In this document: one piece after another, positions 15,635-25,547 of the stretch
Layout: each line of letters starts with the position of its first letter
Numbering within the stretch: position 1 is the stretch's first letter
Assembly (NCBI RefSeq): GCF_900169175.1
Contig: NZ_FXZM01000010.1
Span: 62,001 to 126,000, forward strand
Direction of reading: 5' to 3'
From: Brevibacterium jeotgali
GTDB taxonomy: Bacteria > Actinomycetota > Actinomycetes > Actinomycetales > Brevibacteriaceae
Length of the DNA stretch: 64,000 nt
Translations under genes and position numbers: made by a program
Notes under the pieces: model-generated
Databases searched by the model: none
What the model saw: the letters and a program-made list of their open reading frames with translations, nothing else
What the model was told of the DNA's origin: nothing

Positions 15635-17407
15635 ATGGCCCACGTGCCCAGGCGCAGGAAGCGCTGGCGAATCGCCCCAGCCGGGAGGATCCGCCTCGTC
15701 GGCATCTCGTTCCTCGCGATCCTCGGCATCGTGCTGTGGAACCTCGTCACCATCCAGGGGGTCGATCAGCAGCAGGCCGCCGCGAAGGCACTCGAAGGAC
15801 GCCTCGTCACCGTCACCCTGCCCGCGCACCGAGGATCCATCCAGGCCGCTGACGGCACGCTGCTCGCCGATAACGCGGCACGGTTCCGGCTCGTCGTCGA
15901 CCAGCAGAACGTCGCCGAGTACACGGATGACGAGGGTGGTCTGCTCGGTGCATGGGGCGCCTCCCAGGAACTCGCCGGAGTCCTCGACACGGAGCCCGGC
16001 CTGCTGAACCCCAAGCTCGACGGGGACCGGCGCTGGAACGTCGTTGCCACTGGTCTCACGAGCGAGGTCCGCGATGAGATCGAGGAGCTCGCGATCCCCG
16101 GGCTGACGTTCGAGGAGTACGCGATCCGCTCGTACCCCTCCGGCGGAGTCGGCGGCAACCTCGTGGGCTTCGTCGGATCCGACGGACAGCCCCTTGCCGG
16201 ACTCGAGCACAGCTACGACGAGATCCTCGCGGGTGAGGACGGGAAGCAGCAGTACGAGCGCGGACTGCTCGGCGAGCGCATCCCCCTGGGCGACTCGAGC
16301 CACACTCCCGCAGTCGATGGGACCGGCATCCGCCTCACGGTCGATCCCACGATCCAGCACTACACCCAGGAGGCTGCCGCGCAGGCGGTGAAGGAGCACG
16401 AGGCTGAATGGGCCTCAGTCGTCATGATGGATGTGGAGACCGGCAAGATCCTGGCTGCGTCGGAGGCGCCCAGCGTCGACCCGAACGCCCCGGGATCCGT
16501 CGACGCGGAGGATCGGGGCTCACGGATCTTCACAGCGGGGTTCGAACCCGGATCGACTGCGAAGATGATCACGGTCGCCGGGCTGCTCGAGGAGGACCGC
16601 CACACCCCGGCCGACGAGTTCGTCGTCCCCGACGAGTGGACGGCGCCGAACGACGAGGAGTTCCGCGACTCCTCGTCGCACCCGGATCAGAAGCTCACTC
16701 TCGCAGGAATCCTCGCGCAGTCGTCGAACACCGGCACGATCCTGGCGGGCAACGAGCTGTCCTCCGATCAGCGCTACGACTATCTGTCCCGATTCGGGTT
16801 CGGTGAGTCCTCGGACATCGGGTTCCCCGGGGAGACGGGAGGAGTCCTCCATCCTGCAGACGAATGGGATGGGCGCACGAAGTACACCGTCATGTTCGGA
16901 CAGGGGATGACCGCGAACGCCGTGCAGACGACGGCCGCATTCGCCGCGATCGCGAATGGGGGCGTGCTGCCCGACTCCCAGCTGGTCGACGGGACGGTCG
17001 ACCCCTCCGGCCGCTTCACACCCGCCGAGGTCGGGAAGGGGACCCGGGTCGTGTCCGCAGAGACGTCCACGCAGGTCCTGGACATGCTCGAGCACGTCGT
17101 CGTCAGCGGCACCGCAGGAAACGCAGCTGTGCCCGGCTACCGGGTGGGCGGCAAGACCGGCACGGCGCAGGCCCCGGCGGCAGAGGGCGGGGGATATGAC
17201 GGGTACACTTCTTCATTCGTGGGCGTCGCCCCCGTCGACGACCCGCGCATCGCAGTCTCCGTCACACTCCAGCGGCCGCGCGAGGGATACTACGGTGGGC
17301 AGTCAGCGGCCCCCGTCTTCTCCGACGTCACGGGATTCGCCCTCCGGCACCTCCGCGTGCCCCTGTCGACCGGCGAGCCGTCCGATACCCCGATGGAATG
17401 GAAATGA
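15635..17407 (+). CDS. ftsI: Septal peptidoglycan transpeptidase FtsI (class B PBP)
   Basis: A 590-residue class B penicillin-binding protein that crosslinks septal peptidoglycan. One N-terminal membrane anchor (about 19-40) is followed by a dimerisation/pedestal domain (opening PAHRGSIQAADGTLLA) and the transpeptidase domain. Active-site motifs are FEPGSTAK (S307 nucleophile, K310), SSNTGT (the SxN motif) and VGGKTGTAQ. Length is normal. There are 40 bp between ftsL and this ATG, with AAGGGGATG before the start, and its stop overlaps murE. It works with FtsW, encoded in the same operon, and is the target of beta-lactams. Confidence 0.95.
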   Translation: MAHVPRRRKRWRIAPAGRIRLVGISFLAILGIVLWNLVTIQGVDQQQAAAKALEGRLVTVTLPAHRGSIQAADGTLLADNAARFRLVVDQQNVAEYTDDEGGLLGAWGASQELAGVLDTEPGLLNPKLDGDRRWNVVATGLTSEVRDEIEELAIPGLTFEEYAIRSYPSGGVGGNLVGFVGSDGQPLAGLEHSYDEILAGEDGKQQYERGLLGERIPLGDSSHTPAVDGTGIRLTVDPTIQHYTQEAAAQAVKEHEAEWASVVMMDVETGKILAASEAPSVDPNAPGSVDAEDRGSRIFTAGFEPGSTAKMITVAGLLEEDRHTPADEFVVPDEWTAPNDEEFRDSSSHPDQKLTLAGILAQSSNTGTILAGNELSSDQRYDYLSRFGFGESSDIGFPGETGGVLHPADEWDGRTKYTVMFGQGMTANAVQTTAAFAAIANGGVLPDSQLVDGTVDPSGRFTPAEVGKGTRVVSAETSTQVLDMLEHVVVSGTAGNAAVPGYRVGGKTGTAQAPAAEGGGYDGYTSSFVGVAPVDDPRIAVSVTLQRPREGYYGGQSAAPVFSDVTGFALRHLRVPLSTGEPSDTPMEWK

Positions 17408-18936
17408 TGCGACTCTCCGATCTGCGCCTGCCACTCACCGCCCGCATCGTGGGTGACGCGACGCGTGGCGTCGACGGAGTATCGCAGGATTCCCGGAGTG
17501 CGGCCCCGGGTGACCTCTGGGCCGCGCTGCCGGGTGCGCGCGTGCACGGAGCCGCCTTCGGCGCCGAGGTCCTGGGCCGCGGGATCGATGCGGTCCTCAC
17601 CGACGTGGCAGGGTTGGAGACCCTGCGCCGCTCGGTCGACGACCTCGAGGGCGTCTCCATCGTCGTGGTGGACTCGCCGCGCGCAGTGCTCGGCGGCATC
17701 TCCGCGCAGGTGTTCGGCACCGATTCCTCGTCGCTGAAGCTGTACGGGCTGACCGGGACGAATGGGAAGACCACGACCGCCTTCATCCTCGACGCGCTCC
17801 TCACCCGCCTCGGCTCCACGACGGGACTCATCGGCACCGTGGCGACGACGATCGCAGGCCGGGTCGAGTCCAGCGTCCGCACGACACCCGAGGCGCCCGA
17901 CCTCCACCGCCTCTTCGCCCGGATGCGCGACGCCGGGGTGGACGTCTGCTCGATGGAGGTCTCATCCCATGCCCTCGCGCAGCACCGCGCGGACGGCGCG
18001 GTCTTCTCCGTGTCGGGCTTCACGAACCTCAGTCAGGACCATCTCGACTTCCATCCGACGATGGAGGACTACTTCGCGGCGAAGGCCGCGCTCTTCACCC
18101 CGGAGCACTCCAGGAGCGGAGTGGTCGTCGTCGAGGACGCGTGGGGAGCACGCATGGCTCAGGCCGCGACGATCCCCGTCGTGACGGTCTCATCGGACGC
18201 CGGACTCGACCCCGATCACCTGCTGGTGCGTGAGCAGGGTCCGAAGCGGTTCATCCTGCATCTTGCAGGCGGCGACAGCATTCGCGCGGCATCGCCCCTG
18301 CCTGGAGACTTCAACCGCACCAACACGGCTCTGGCGCTCGCGATGCTCCACGCGGGCGGCGTGTCCGCGGAGCGGCTCGAGGCCGCAGCGGAGGGACTCG
18401 AGGTCGTGGTCCCCGGGCGCATGGAGCGCGTGCACGAGGCTGCGCCGCTGGCCGTCGTCGACTACTCGCACACGCCGGACGCCCTCGACCAGGTGCTCGG
18501 CGGGCTCTCCGACTCCGGTGCGCCTCTCGTCGTGGTCGTGGGAGCCGGAGGCGACCGGGACAGCACGAAGCGGCCCGCGATGGGAGCGGCCGCCGCGCGG
18601 CGCGCGGATGTCGTGATCATCACCGATGACAACCCGAGGACAGAGGACCCGGCCGCCATCCGGGCGACGCTGCTCGAAGGTGCTCGTGCGGCGATCTCCG
18701 ACGGCACTGCCCGCGTGCGGCCCGATCGGCTCCTCGAGCTGACACCGCGCGGGGAGGCCATCGCCCGAGCGGTGGAGTATGCAGGAGATTCGGGCGCGCT
18801 CCTCGTAGCGGGCAAGGGGCACGAGACCGGTCAGGAGATCGACGGCGAAGTGCTCCCATTCGACGATAGGAAGCGGACACGCGAAGCCGTGGCCTCACGG
18901 GCCGCACGTGCCGCAACCGGTAGAGTTCAGGATTGA
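17404..18936 (+). CDS. murE: UDP-MurNAc-L-Ala-D-Glu:meso-diaminopimelate ligase
   Basis: A 510-residue Mur ligase adding the third amino acid of the peptidoglycan stem peptide, using ATP. The ATP loop is [12 protein letters not shown] (GTNGKTT at about 118-124), the central domain has MEVSSHAL, and DNPRTEDP at about 409-416 carries the DNPR motif that binds meso-diaminopimelate; lysine-adding MurE enzymes differ there. So the wall is predicted to be meso-DAP type. I used ATG 17404, which overlaps the ftsI stop as ATGA; ATGs at 17398 and 17407 are equally in frame and cannot be excluded. Confidence 0.93.
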   Translation: MMRLSDLRLPLTARIVGDATRGVDGVSQDSRSAAPGDLWAALPGARVHGAAFGAEVLGRGIDAVLTDVAGLETLRRSVDDLEGVSIVVVDSPRAVLGGISAQVFGTDSSSLKLYGLTGTNGKTTTAFILDALLTRLGSTTGLIGTVATTIAGRVESSVRTTPEAPDLHRLFARMRDAGVDVCSMEVSSHALAQHRADGAVFSVSGFTNLSQDHLDFHPTMEDYFAAKAALFTPEHSRSGVVVVEDAWGARMAQAATIPVVTVSSDAGLDPDHLLVREQGPKRFILHLAGGDSIRAASPLPGDFNRTNTALALAMLHAGGVSAERLEAAAEGLEVVVPGRMERVHEAAPLAVVDYSHTPDALDQVLGGLSDSGAPLVVVVGAGGDRDSTKRPAMGAAAARRADVVIITDDNPRTEDPAAIRATLLEGARAAISDGTARVRPDRLLELTPRGEAIARAVEYAGDSGALLVAGKGHETGQEIDGEVLPFDDRKRTREAVASRAARAATGRVQD

Positions 18937-18937
18937 T

Positions 18938-20401
18938 ATGAAGCCTTTCTCAGCACAGGATCTGGCCGATGCGACGAGCGGAGAGCTCCACGGCATCGCG
19001 CCGGACACGCAGCTCTCCGCGGGAGTCGTGACCGACTCCCGCGATGTCGCTGCCGGCGACGTCTACGTCGCCCGTCGCGGTGAGCACGCAGACGGCCTCG
19101 ACTTCGCGCCCGCGGCGATCGACGCCGGCGCCGCACTCATCGTGGCGGAGGCGGTGCCGTCAGTCGACGGCGAGCACCTCCCCACCCTGCTGGTCCAGGA
19201 TGCGACGGAGGCGCTGGGTCACATCGCCCGGCACAACGTCGAGACGCTGCGCGCCGAAGGCGACCTCACCGTCGTCGCGATCACCGGGTCCACCGGGAAG
19301 ACAACGGTCAAGGACCTGGTCGGTGACCTCCTGTCAGCGGCAGGAGAGACCGTCTGGCCCCCCAAGTCCTTCAACAACGAGGTGGGGGTTCCCCTCACAG
19401 CGCTGCGAGCAGACGAATCCACACGATTCCTGGTGCTCGAGATGGGTGCGCGATCGATCGGGAACCTGACGTATCTCACGTCCATGGTCACCCCCGACAT
19501 CGCGGTCGAGCTCATGGTCGGGACCGCGCACTCCGGCATGTTCGGGTCGATCGAGAACACTGCCCGGGCGAAGACCGAACTGGTCGAATCGCTGCGCACC
19601 GGTGGAACAGCCGTGCTCAACGCAGACGACCCGCGTGTGAGGGCGATGGCAGACGTCCTGGCGGACGGCGTCGACGTGATCTGGTTCTCCGCGTCGGGAC
19701 GCGACAGCGTGGAGGGCTCCGATGCTCCCGTCGTGTCTGCGACGGATTCGACGACCGGCGCATCCGGTCGTCCCACCTTCACACTCGCCGTCCCGGGGGG
19801 AGAGCCGACCTCCGTCGAGCTCGCCCTGCTCGGCGAGCACCATGTTGCCAATGCGCTTGCGGCCGCGGCCGTCGCGCATCGCTGCGGACTGTCGCAGCGC
19901 GCCATCATCACGACGCTGCGGACATCCGGCGCCGCCAGCCGCTGGCGCATGGAGCTCATCGATTCGCCGCAGGGCATCACCGTCCTCAACGATGCGTACA
20001 ACGCGAACCCCGACTCGATGCGCTCGGCGCTCAAGACCCTCGCAGCCATGGGCCGGGGCGATGAGGAGAATCCAGCACGGCGCACCATCGCAGTGATCGG
20101 CGAGATGCTCGAGCTGGGGGAGGGATCCCGAGAGGCCCACGCGGACATCGGCGAACTGGTCGTCCGACTCAACATCGATCGCACGATCGCCGTGGGCGAC
20201 GGTGCCCGTCCGGTGTTCCAGGCGGCCGAGCTGGAAGGCTCGTGGGGCAACGAAGCGGTCTGGGTCTCATCACTCGCCGACGCGCGCGAACTGCTGCGCA
20301 GCGAACTGCAGTCGGGTGACATCGTCCTCTTCAAGTCATCCAACGACGCCGGCCTGCGCTTCCTCGGCGACGAGATCGCGGGGGTGACGGTCACACCATG
20401 A
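18938..20401 (+). CDS. murF: UDP-MurNAc-tripeptide:D-Ala-D-Ala ligase
   Basis: A 487-residue Mur ligase that attaches D-Ala-D-Ala to the UDP-MurNAc-tripeptide, the last cytoplasmic step before the lipid stages. The family N-terminal domain ([16 protein letters not shown]) precedes the ATP loop [11 protein letters not shown] (GSTGKTT at about 117-123), then [21 protein letters not shown] and a C-terminal domain with [11 protein letters not shown]. The ATG lies one base after the murE stop with AGGAT nearby; a frame-open GTG-free extension to 18908 is inside murE and less likely. The stop overlaps mraY. Confidence 0.94.
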   Translation: MKPFSAQDLADATSGELHGIAPDTQLSAGVVTDSRDVAAGDVYVARRGEHADGLDFAPAAIDAGAALIVAEAVPSVDGEHLPTLLVQDATEALGHIARHNVETLRAEGDLTVVAITGSTGKTTVKDLVGDLLSAAGETVWPPKSFNNEVGVPLTALRADESTRFLVLEMGARSIGNLTYLTSMVTPDIAVELMVGTAHSGMFGSIENTARAKTELVESLRTGGTAVLNADDPRVRAMADVLADGVDVIWFSASGRDSVEGSDAPVVSATDSTTGASGRPTFTLAVPGGEPTSVELALLGEHHVANALAAAAVAHRCGLSQRAIITTLRTSGAASRWRMELIDSPQGITVLNDAYNANPDSMRSALKTLAAMGRGDEENPARRTIAVIGEMLELGEGSREAHADIGELVVRLNIDRTIAVGDGARPVFQAAELEGSWGNEAVWVSSLADARELLRSELQSGDIVLFKSSNDAGLRFLGDEIAGVTVTP

Positions 20402-21486
20402 TCGCCGTCATCCTTGCCGCAGTCTTCGCGCTCGTGCTGGCTCTCGTCGGCACTCCCGCCTTCATCGGCGTCCTCGTCAAGCGCGGCTACGGCCAGTTCA
20501 TCCGAGACGACGGGCCCAAGTCGCATGCGACCAAGCGCGGCACGCCGACCATGGGCGGCGTCGTCATCATCGGGTCCGCCGTCCTCGCGTACTTCCTGGG
20601 ACATCTGCTCGCGGGTTCGCTGCCCACGGTCTCCGGGCTCCTCGTCCTCTGGTTGGCGGTGGGGCTGGGCACCGTCGGCTTCCTCGACGACTACATCAAG
20701 GTCTCGAAGCAGCGCAGCCTGGGCCTGCGACCCCTCGGAAAGATCCTCGGGCAGGGCTTCGTCGGCGGTTCCTTCGCGGTCATGGCCCTGCTGTTCCCCA
20801 ACGAGCACGGCATCACACCGGGATCCACCGCGATCTCGTTCGTCAGAGATCTGCCGATCGATCTCGCCTTCGCCGGCGCCGCCGTCGGCTTCATCCTGTT
20901 CATCATCTGGGCCAACCTCATCGTCACAGCCGTATCGAACGCGGTGAACCTCACGGACGGCCTCGACGGCCTCGCATCCGGTGCCGCCGTCGTGGTGTTC
21001 ACCGGCTACGTCCTCATCAACCTGTGGCAGTCCACGCAGAACTGCGCGCTGCAGACGACGGCCGCCGTCGGCTGCTATGAGGTCCGCGACCCGCGCGATC
21101 TCGCGATGGTGGGCGCGGCGATGACCGCCGCGTGCCTCGGCTTCCTCTGGTGGAACACCTCCCCGGCGAAGATCTTCATGGGAGACACCGGATCGCTGGC
21201 GATCGGCGGTGCCCTCGCCGGTATCGCGATCCTGTCGCGCACGGAGCTCCTCCTCATCGTGATGGGTGGACTGTTCGTCCTCATCACACTGTCGGTGATC
21301 ATCCAGGTCGCCTCCTTCAAGACGACGGGCAGGCGCGTGTTCCGGATGGCTCCCCTCCAGCACCACTTCGAGCTGAAGGGCTGGGCGGAGGTCACGATCG
21401 TCGTCCGGTTCTGGATCATCGCGATCCTGTTCGTGATCGGCGGCGTCGCACTCTTCTACGCGGAATGGCTGTCGCACTTTGAGTGA
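20398..21486 (+). CDS. mraY: Phospho-MurNAc-pentapeptide translocase
   Basis: A 362-residue membrane enzyme that transfers phospho-MurNAc-pentapeptide from UDP to undecaprenyl phosphate, forming lipid I. About ten membrane helices are visible. Catalytic and metal-binding signatures are FLDDYIKV (D97, D98, K101), [15 protein letters not shown], and [11 protein letters not shown]; the loop [13 protein letters not shown] with paired histidines is also present. The start overlaps murF by 4 nt and the end overlaps murD by 8 nt. Confidence 0.96.
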   Translation: MIAVILAAVFALVLALVGTPAFIGVLVKRGYGQFIRDDGPKSHATKRGTPTMGGVVIIGSAVLAYFLGHLLAGSLPTVSGLLVLWLAVGLGTVGFLDDYIKVSKQRSLGLRPLGKILGQGFVGGSFAVMALLFPNEHGITPGSTAISFVRDLPIDLAFAGAAVGFILFIIWANLIVTAVSNAVNLTDGLDGLASGAAVVVFTGYVLINLWQSTQNCALQTTAAVGCYEVRDPRDLAMVGAAMTAACLGFLWWNTSPAKIFMGDTGSLAIGGALAGIAILSRTELLLIVMGGLFVLITLSVIIQVASFKTTGRRVFRMAPLQHHFELKGWAEVTIVVRFWIIAILFVIGGVALFYAEWLSHFE

Positions 21487-23077
21487 GCGCAGCGGAGTCC
21501 CCGCAGCGGACCCCTCGCCTGCTCGGGGCGGGGGAGCCGCAACTTACCCTGACGCGGACCGGATCCCCGCCATCCTGAACGGCCCGTCGTCCTCGCTCGC
21601 GGGTCTTCGCGTGCTGGTGACCGGACTGGGGGTGAGCGGTTTCCCCGCTGCGGTCCACCTGGCGGAGCGGGGTGCGCGCGTGACGGTCGTCGACGGCGAC
21701 GCCACGCGCGACGACTCGGAGCGCATCCGCATCCTCGAAGTCTTCGACACGGACGTCCGTCGCGGTCCCGAGCACGTGGCCTCGCTGCCGGAACCCGCCG
21801 ATGGAGGAGCCTTCGAGCTCGTCGTGACCTCTCCCGGATGGCGCCCCGATTCGCCCGTCCTCAGCGGCGCGCGTGCGGCGGGCATCCCCGTGATCGGCGA
21901 GGTGGAGCTCGCCTGGCGGGTCCGTGGCGCGAACTCGGCTCCCTGGCTCGTCGTGACGGGAACGAACGGCAAGACGACCACCACGACGATGCTCGCCTCG
22001 ATGCTCGAGGCCGCCGGGCTCCGCGCGCGGGCGTGCGGCAACATCGGGGACCCACTGCTCGAGGCCGTCCTGGACCCGGAGCTGGACGTGCTCGCGATCG
22101 AGCTGTCCAGCTTCCAGCTGCACTGGCAGTTCTCGATGGGAGCGCACGCGGCAGCGGTGCTCAACATCGCCGATGACCACCTCGACTGGCACGGTGGCCC
22201 GGGCGCGTACCGGGCGGACAAGGGGCGGGCATACGAGAACGTGGTCCGTGCGTGCGTCTTCAACGTGGACGACCCCGTCACCCGCACGCTCGTCGAATCC
22301 GCTGACGTGGTCGACGGGGCGCGTGCGATCGGCTTCACGCTCGGCGTGCCGGCTCCCGGTGAGCTGGGGCTCGTGGAGGACGTGCTCGTCGATCGCGCAT
22401 ATATCCCGCGACGGCAGTCCGCTGCGGCAGAACTCGGGTCGCTCGACGACGTCGCGGCGGCGGTCGGCACGGATGCGGCCGGTCCCCACCACATCGCTGA
22501 CGCCCTCGCCGCGGCCGCTCTGGCCCGTTCCATCGATGTCCCGACAGGTGCGGTGCGCGACGGCCTGCGACGACACACACCGGGCGCCCACCGCTCCCGG
22601 CTCGTGGGCGAGGCCGGCGGAGTCCGCTGGGTCGACGACTCGAAGGCGACCAATCCGCACGCAGCGTCGGCGGCACTCGCCGCCTGCGATTCGGTCGTGT
22701 GGATCGCCGGAGGACTGCTCAAGGGCGCCGCCGTCGACGAGCTGGTCGCTGACGCAGCGCACCGTCTGCGCGCCGTGGTCCTCATCGGCGAGGATCGCAG
22801 CGCGCTGAGAGAAGCACTCGCCGCGCACGCTCCGGACGTCCCCGTCGACGAAGTGGTCGACTCCTCCGGCGACCTCGCGGAGTCGTCGAGGGGAGCGGGC
22901 GTCGCGGCACGTGCCGTGGAGCTCGCGGGTGAGCGCGCTCAGCCGGGCGATACGGTCCTCCTCGCTCCCGCCGCGGCCAGCATGGATCAGTTCCGCGACT
23001 ACCGTTCGCGGGGTGAGGAGTTCGGCGCCGCGGTGCGTGCGCGCCTCGAGACGACTCCCACCCCGGTCGACGGATGA
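21479..23077 (+). CDS. murD: UDP-MurNAc-L-alanine:D-glutamate ligase
   Basis: A 532-residue ATP-dependent ligase that adds D-glutamate to UDP-MurNAc-L-alanine. The Rossmann-like N-domain opens with [16 protein letters not shown], the ATP loop is [14 protein letters not shown], then [19 protein letters not shown] and [12 protein letters not shown]. The start appears to be TTG at 21479, inside the end of mraY; no other in-frame ATG or GTG occurs before the conserved domain starts. This gives an N-terminal extension of about 40 residues rich in Pro/Ala/Gly. The C-terminal tail also exceeds the usual length slightly. The stop overlaps ftsW (ATGA). Confidence 0.93.
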   Translation: MSERSGVPAADPSPARGGGAATYPDADRIPAILNGPSSSLAGLRVLVTGLGVSGFPAAVHLAERGARVTVVDGDATRDDSERIRILEVFDTDVRRGPEHVASLPEPADGGAFELVVTSPGWRPDSPVLSGARAAGIPVIGEVELAWRVRGANSAPWLVVTGTNGKTTTTTMLASMLEAAGLRARACGNIGDPLLEAVLDPELDVLAIELSSFQLHWQFSMGAHAAAVLNIADDHLDWHGGPGAYRADKGRAYENVVRACVFNVDDPVTRTLVESADVVDGARAIGFTLGVPAPGELGLVEDVLVDRAYIPRRQSAAAELGSLDDVAAAVGTDAAGPHHIADALAAAALARSIDVPTGAVRDGLRRHTPGAHRSRLVGEAGGVRWVDDSKATNPHAASAALAACDSVVWIAGGLLKGAAVDELVADAAHRLRAVVLIGEDRSALREALAAHAPDVPVDEVVDSSGDLAESSRGAGVAARAVELAGERAQPGDTVLLAPAAASMDQFRDYRSRGEEFGAAVRARLETTPTPVDG

Positions 23078-24372
23078 GTCGGGGAGCGGTCGTGGGCGAA
23101 CGGACGACTGCGGACGGGGCCGGGGAGGGCCGTGCTGACGGGCCGTCGCGGCTGGGACCCGTCGCGGGCCTCAAGCACGCGCTGTCACTGCCGGCGACGA
23201 GCTTCGTGCTCGTCCTGGTGAGCGTGCTCGCGCTCACCGGGTTCGGCCTCATCATGGTCCTGTCCGCCTCGTCGATCACCGCCTATGACGGTGGTGAGGG
23301 CAGCTCGTTCGGGATCGTCGCGCGCCAGGCGGCGTTCGCCGTCGTCGGTCTTGCGATGATGCTGGTCCTGTCACGACTGGGCCCACGCTGGTGGCGACCC
23401 CTCGCGTGGGTCGCATTCGTGCTTGCACTCCTGCTCCAGGCGGCGACGCTGACCCCGTTGGGAGTGGAGGTGAATGGTTCCCAGAGCTGGATCAAGGTGG
23501 GTGGAGGCATGCGCGTCCAGCCGGCGGAGTTCGTGAAGGTCGCCTTCGCTCTCTGGCTCGGCGCGGTGCTCAGCCACGAAGCTGTCCGCACCCATGCCCT
23601 GCGGACGTGGGGCACGGCGGTCGGAGGTCTGGCCGCCGCCGGCGGGCTCATCATGCTCGGACACGACCTGGGCACCGCGATGATGGTCTTCCTCCTCTTC
23701 ATGGGGGCCCTCTTCGTCTCCGACCTTCCGATCGTGGCGTCGTTCGGCACGGCGGCGGCCGGTGCCGGCGCAGTCGCCCTCTTCGTGCTCTCCAGTCCCA
23801 ACCGACTGCGCCGCATCGCAGCGTCGCTCGGCGGTCGTGACGACGCATCGCAGGTGGACCTGCTGGGCGCCCACTGGCAGTCCGCGCACGGTGAGTACGC
23901 ACTGGCGTCCGGCGGGATCTTCGGCGTGGGGCTCGGCGCCAGCCGCGAGAAGTGGTCGTGGCTGCCCGAAGCGCACAACGACTTCATCTTCGCGATCATC
24001 GGAGAGGAGCTCGGGCTCGTCGGCAGTCTGCTCGTGGTCGGCCTCTTCATCCTGCTCGGATGGGGCCTCCTGCGGGTGAGCCTGCGTGCCGCTGACCCGC
24101 TCATGCGCATCACATCGATGGCCGTGTTCATGTGGATCATCGGCCAGGCGGCGGTGAACGTCGCCGTCGTCATCCAGCTGCTGCCCGTGATCGGTGTGCC
24201 GCTGCCGTATGTGTCGTACGGTGGGTCCGCTCTCATCGCGAACCTCATCGCTGCAGGGCTGGTGCTCGCGTTCGCCCGGCAGGAGCCGGGCGCCGCCGAC
24301 GCACTCGCGTGGCGGCGCAGCCGCCGGCGCCCCCTGTCAATCCTCGCTCGACGATCCGGAGGTCGCCCATGA
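23074..24372 (+). CDS. ftsW: Septal peptidoglycan glycosyltransferase FtsW
   Basis: A 432-residue SEDS-family polymerase that elongates glycan strands at the septum together with FtsI. A 35-residue cytoplasmic leader precedes about ten membrane helices. Conserved stretches include VNGSQSWIKVGGGMRVQPAEFVK in two halves (bases 23471-23540), the EEL(G)LVGSLLVVGLF segment and the C-terminal GVPLPYVSYGGS signature. Starts and stops overlap murD and murG by 4 nt each. The C-terminal tail after the last helix is Arg-rich. Confidence 0.95.
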   Translation: MSRGAVVGERTTADGAGEGRADGPSRLGPVAGLKHALSLPATSFVLVLVSVLALTGFGLIMVLSASSITAYDGGEGSSFGIVARQAAFAVVGLAMMLVLSRLGPRWWRPLAWVAFVLALLLQAATLTPLGVEVNGSQSWIKVGGGMRVQPAEFVKVAFALWLGAVLSHEAVRTHALRTWGTAVGGLAAAGGLIMLGHDLGTAMMVFLLFMGALFVSDLPIVASFGTAAAGAGAVALFVLSSPNRLRRIAASLGGRDDASQVDLLGAHWQSAHGEYALASGGIFGVGLGASREKWSWLPEAHNDFIFAIIGEELGLVGSLLVVGLFILLGWGLLRVSLRAADPLMRITSMAVFMWIIGQAAVNVAVVIQLLPVIGVPLPYVSYGGSALIANLIAAGLVLAFARQEPGAADALAWRRSRRRPLSILARRSGGRP

Positions 24373-25547
24373 GTCTGTCCGTCCTGCTGGCCGGCGGCGG
24401 CACCGCCGGCCATGTGTCGCCGCTCCTCGCGATCGCAGACGACCTCCGCTTCCAGGATCCCGGCGCCTCCATCGTGGTGCTGGGCACTGAGGAAGGGCTG
24501 GAGTCACGTCTCGTCCCAGAGGCGGGGCTCGAACTCGTCACCATCCCCAAGGTGCCGATGCCGCGTCGCCCCAACGCGGATGCACTGCGCTTCCCCGGTC
24601 GATTTTGCGGAGCGGCCAGGTCCGTCGTGGAGCTGCTGCGGGACCGTGACGTGGACGTGGTGCTGGGTGTCGGCGGCTACGTGTCGACCCCGGCCTACCT
24701 CGCCGCCCGGCGGACCGGGACGCCGATCGTCGTGCACGAGGCGAACGCCCGTCCCGGCCTCGCGAACAAGGTCGGTGCCCGCCTGACCCGATCGGACCTC
24801 GTGGGCTACGCGTTCCCGGGCACGCCGCTGAAGGGGCGCCATGTCGGCATGCCGATGCGTGCGCAGATCGAGGCGGTCGACTACGACGAACCCGGACAGC
24901 GTCGATCCGCTCGGCGGTCACTGGGCCTCGAGGAGGACCGCCCCACACTGGTCGTGACCGGCGGGTCGCTGGGGGCGCAGGCCATCAACGATGCGATGGC
25001 CGGTGCGCTCACCGCGATCGACGCGGCCGGTGTGCAGATCCTGCATATCACCGGTGCCGGCAAGGGAGAGGGCCTGCGCGAGTCGACGGCCGACCTGCCC
25101 CACTACCACGTGCGCGATTACGTCGACGGGATGGAGAACGCGTACCTCGCCGCCGATCTCCTCGTCTGCCGTGCGGGTGCGGGGACTGTGGCCGAAGTCT
25201 CCGTCGTGTGGGTCCCCGCGGTATTCGTCCCGCTTGCGGTCGGCAACGGTGAGCAGAAGCTCAACGCGGCGGCGCATGTGGATGCGGGCGCGGCGCTCAT
25301 GGTCGACAATGCTGACTTCAGCGCGGACTACGTCGTCGACACCGTCCTGCCGCTGGTGACCGACGAGGAACGACTCGAGGCCATGCGGGACTCTGCGCGG
25401 CGTGAGGGATTCCCCGGCACTGCCGTGAGGACGATGACGCAGATGATCCACGACGCGGCAGGTGCGCAGCACCCCGACCGCGAGTACGGTCCTGATCGCT
25501 GGACGAAGCACGAGCGGTTCTACCGTTCTGGTGAGGAGAACGCATGA
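24369..25547 (+). CDS. murG: Lipid II synthase (UDP-GlcNAc transferase) MurG
   Basis: A 392-residue membrane-associated glycosyltransferase that adds GlcNAc to lipid I to give lipid II. The donor/acceptor loops are visible as LAGGGTAGHVSPLLAIA (about 6-22), GVGGYVSTPAYLAA and VTGGSLGAQAINDA; the C-terminal domain has VCRAGAGTVAEVS, the UDP-GlcNAc contact region (usually S/CRAGA-T). ATG 24369 overlaps the ftsW stop; longer frame extensions lie inside ftsW. Followed by murC with another ATGA overlap. Confidence 0.95.
   Translation: MSLSVLLAGGGTAGHVSPLLAIADDLRFQDPGASIVVLGTEEGLESRLVPEAGLELVTIPKVPMPRRPNADALRFPGRFCGAARSVVELLRDRDVDVVLGVGGYVSTPAYLAARRTGTPIVVHEANARPGLANKVGARLTRSDLVGYAFPGTPLKGRHVGMPMRAQIEAVDYDEPGQRRSARRSLGLEEDRPTLVVTGGSLGAQAINDAMAGALTAIDAAGVQILHITGAGKGEGLRESTADLPHYHVRDYVDGMENAYLAADLLVCRAGAGTVAEVSVVWVPAVFVPLAVGNGEQKLNAAAHVDAGAALMVDNADFSADYVVDTVLPLVTDEERLEAMRDSARREGFPGTAVRTMTQMIHDAAGAQHPDREYGPDRWTKHERFYRSGEENA

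Noticed and set aside
15563-16399. Long antisense frame opposite ftsI
   Set aside because: High GC makes long open frames on the opposite strand frequent; it has no ribosome site, no family motif, and a composition mirroring the ftsI codons.
19219-21477. 752-codon antisense frame over murF and mraY
   Set aside because: Same reason: shadow of biased codon use with no start signal or domain.
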